A program made the position numbers and the translations under genes. From Bacillota bacterium (GTDB taxonomy: Bacteria > Bacillota > Clostridia > Oscillospirales > Ruminococcaceae), in NCBI GenBank assembly GCA_023431215.1, contig JAEYXR010000049.1, positions 1 to 15,069 of the forward strand: a DNA stretch of 15,069 nt, read 5' to 3'. Of this stretch, positions 13,759-15,069 are shown one piece after another. The notes below the pieces were generated by a model. That model saw only the letters and a program-made list of their open reading frames with translations, made no database searches and was not told the origin of the DNA. Each line of letters begins with the position of its first letter. The first letter of the stretch is position 1.

Positions 13759-13983
13759 ATGGCAAAACTGAATGCGTTAAAGTTGCTGGAAGAACGCGGC
13801 CACACCAAATACTGGCTTTATAAACAACTGGGGATGAGCTACCAAAATTTTTGTAAAATGGTAAACAACCAGACCAAGTCTGTTCAATACGAAAACATTG
13901 AAGCAATGTGCCAGCTTTTGGGGTGCACCCCCAATGACCTGATTCTACTGGATGCAGACGAAAAAACTGCCGAAACACCCTAA
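13759..13983 (+). CDS. Small XRE/Cro-CI-type helix-turn-helix DNA-binding protein, 74 aa
   Basis: A single helix-turn-helix domain fills the protein: KYWLYKQLGMSYQNFCKMVN (about 17-36) holds the helix-turn-helix and the C-terminal IEAMCQLLGCTPNDLI (47-62) is the usual closing helix of Xre-type regulators. It has no sensor or oligomerisation domain, so it is either an autonomous small repressor or a partner of another protein. ATG 13759 follows TGGAGG (13745-13750) at 8 nt; an upstream GTG at 13744 lies inside that ribosome binding site and is rejected. A candidate promoter TTGTCA (13706-13711) with TATAGA (13731-13736) has a long 19-bp spacer. No terminator separates it from the regulator gene 70 bp downstream, so some readthrough is likely. 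Confidence 0.88.
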   Translation: MAKLNALKLLEERGHTKYWLYKQLGMSYQNFCKMVNNQTKSVQYENIEAMCQLLGCTPNDLILLDADEKTAETP

Positions 13984-13992
13984 AAACAGGTT

Positions 13993-14022
13993 TTGCAGTG
14001 AGCACGCCCATTGTGCTATACT
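13993..14022 (+). promoter_or_regulatory. Extended -10 promoter of the ANTAR regulator operon
   Basis: TTGCAG (13993-13998), 18 bp, then TGC-TATACT (hexamer 14017-14022), giving a leader of roughly 25 nt. GCAC/GTGC (around 14001-14016) forms a small dyad next to the -10. Confidence 0.55.
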
Positions 14023-14053
14023 AAAACCATAAAAGGACAAGGCAGGTGAGGGT

Positions 14054-14773
14054 ATGAGAACCGCCATAGTGGTAGATGACGAACCCATAACCCGGATGGA
14101 TCTTTCTGAAATGCTGGAGGAGCTTGGCTTTGAGGTGGCGGGGGATGCCGCCGACGGCTTTGATGCCATTGAGCTTTGCCGCATCAAACACCCGGATGTG
14201 GTGCTGATGGATATAAAAATGCCAATCTTTGATGGGCTTACCGCCTCCCAAACCATTTTGGAGGAGGAGCTGGCGGGCTGTGTTGTGCTGCTTACAGCCT
14301 TCAGCAGCCCAGAGCTCATTGAGCGTGCTAACCGCATCGGCGTCACAGGCTATTTGGTAAAGCCTGTTGAGCAGCGACTACTGATGCCCACCCTGGAGGT
14401 GGCTCTGGCCCAAAGCCAGCGTTTGCGCAGCTGCCGCAGTGAGGTGGATGCTGCCCGCCGCCAACTGGAGGAACAAAAAATAATTGAGCGCGCCAAAGTG
14501 CTGATTGCCAAGGAAAAGGGAATTGGCGAAGGCGAAGCCTATCGGCAGCTGCAGCAGTTGGCCATGGCAAAGCGGTGTACTCTGGCTGTGCTGGCAAAAG
14601 CAGTGGTGGAGCAGACCTCTCAGCGGGAGCTGTTGAATAAGGCGAAAAAGCAGCTGATGCAGAGCAAGGGCTTTTCGGAGGCAGCGGCTTTTCGATACAT
14701 AACCGATGAGGCGAAAAGGCAAAGCAAGACCACTGTAGAGGTTGCGCGGCAGCTCACCGAGGGAAGGGGATGA
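14054..14773 (+). CDS. Response regulator with REC domain and two tandem ANTAR RNA-binding domains, 239 aa
   Basis: Phosphorylation-controlled RNA-binding antiterminator of the AmiR/NasR/EutV/PdtaR class. REC domain at 1-120: D8-D9, phospho-acceptor D53 in LMDIKMP, T81 and K103 in LVKP. A coiled-coil-like linker (about 115-140) leads to an ANTAR domain (about 141-186, ERAKVLIAKEKGIGEGEAY). A second block (about 191-236, NKAKKQLMQSKGFSEAAAF) aligns with it without gaps: 10 of 43 identical, including A-K, K-G, E, A, R, A, T and A at the ANTAR hallmark positions. Single-ANTAR regulators are about 190-200 residues, and the excess matches one extra domain. ATG 14054 follows AGGTGAGG (14044-14051). 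The TGA stop overlaps the kinase start (ATGA), so the pair is translationally coupled. Targets would be RNA leaders with paired hexaloop hairpins; I found none in this window. Confidence 0.92.
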   Translation: MRTAIVVDDEPITRMDLSEMLEELGFEVAGDAADGFDAIELCRIKHPDVVLMDIKMPIFDGLTASQTILEEELAGCVVLLTAFSSPELIERANRIGVTGYLVKPVEQRLLMPTLEVALAQSQRLRSCRSEVDAARRQLEEQKIIERAKVLIAKEKGIGEGEAYRQLQQLAMAKRCTLAVLAKAVVEQTSQRELLNKAKKQLMQSKGFSEAAAFRYITDEAKRQSKTTVEVARQLTEGRG

Positions 14774-15069
14774 CTGCTATGAATGTAAGAGAGCTTTGCA
14801 AGACCCATACCGCATTGGGAGAAAAAGATATTGCCAGACTGGAGGCCATTGCCGATACAATTCAGCTAACGGCAGACCTGACCGGTTCGGACGTGTTTAT
14901 TGACTGCCTGTGCCCAAAGGAAAACGCAGCCATTGTAGTGGCAGAAGCAAAACCCCGTGCCGAGGGCAGCGCCTACTGCCAGACGGTGGTGGGAAAAACC
15001 GCCCTGCCCCACAACGAGCCTGCCGTGTTCCATGCCTTTGCCTCGGGAATGCCGGTGCGTGACCTAAAG
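14770..15069 (+). CDS. Sensor histidine kinase with H_kinase_N domain, EutW/PdtaS-like (N-terminal part, cut by window end)
   Basis: The 100 visible residues match the H_kinase_N domain that opens EutW- and PdtaS-type kinases (VRELCKTHTALGEKDI, IADTIQLTADLTGSDVFIDC), which in EutW responds to a small ligand. This class pairs with ANTAR regulators, exactly the gene just upstream. The PAS, HisKA_2 and ATPase parts lie beyond the window. ATG 14770 overlaps the regulator's TGA and is preceded by GAGG (14759-14762) at 7 nt; the in-frame ATG at 14779 is an alternative. The signal sensed cannot be inferred from this part. Confidence 0.9.
   Translation, partial: MTAMNVRELCKTHTALGEKDIARLEAIADTIQLTADLTGSDVFIDCLCPKENAAIVVAEAKPRAEGSAYCQTVVGKTALPHNEPAVFHAFASGMPVRDLK

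Overview
The window reads as chromosomal DNA of a mid-GC, low-motility-content Bacillota, most likely a Clostridia of the Oscillospiraceae/Ruminococcaceae type. Support comes from strong AGGAGG-type ribosome binding sites, sigma-A-like promoters with 17-bp spacers, many intrinsic terminators, a class II (B12-dependent) ribonucleotide reductase, a sortase-type NPETG surface protein and an ANTAR/H_kinase_N two-component pair. No rRNA, tRNA, CRISPR array, phage gene or transposase is visible. This placement is inference from gene families, not from a database search.

Layout. 1-2631: a promoter overlapped by two NrdR-box-like operators drives nrdJ, whose reading frame is broken by one in-frame TAG (1744-1746). 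2695-2736: a bidirectional terminator separates it from a small convergent helical protein (2735-2959, minus). 2960-3359: a gene-free stretch with a hairpin repeat and a possible structured leader, then a zinc-dependent phospholipase C-like protein (3360-4274). A terminator and a structured convergent spacer separate this from a DUF1015 gene (4455-5699, minus). 5700-6230: a divergent intergenic region holding two more copies of the hairpin repeat and promoters on both strands. 6231-7646: an M20 dipeptidase. 7944-8981: an AT-richer S66 (MccF/LD-carboxypeptidase-like) serine peptidase with its own extended -10 promoter. 9202-9711: a lipoprotein resembling FMN-binding domains, convergent with a PAS-histidine-kinase-like protein (9758-10897, minus) that lacks the usual phospho-accepting histidine. 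11388-12404: glyceraldehyde-3-phosphate dehydrogenase, with a perfect palindrome upstream. 12611-13510: a secreted, probably wall-anchored protein. 13759-13983: a small XRE-type DNA-binding protein. 14054 to the end: a response regulator with REC plus what looks like two ANTAR RNA-binding domains in tandem, translationally overlapped with the start of an H_kinase_N sensor kinase that runs off the window.

Most genes look like single transcription units with their own promoter and terminator, so the window is a mosaic of housekeeping and regulatory genes rather than one operon. The only clear operon is the ANTAR regulator with its kinase, an EutVW/PdtaSR-like pair expected to act on RNA leaders elsewhere. 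The best leads are the tandem ANTAR, the intergenic hairpin repeat family (at least three copies within 3 kb), the stop codon inside nrdJ under intact NrdR control, and the histidine-less kinase.
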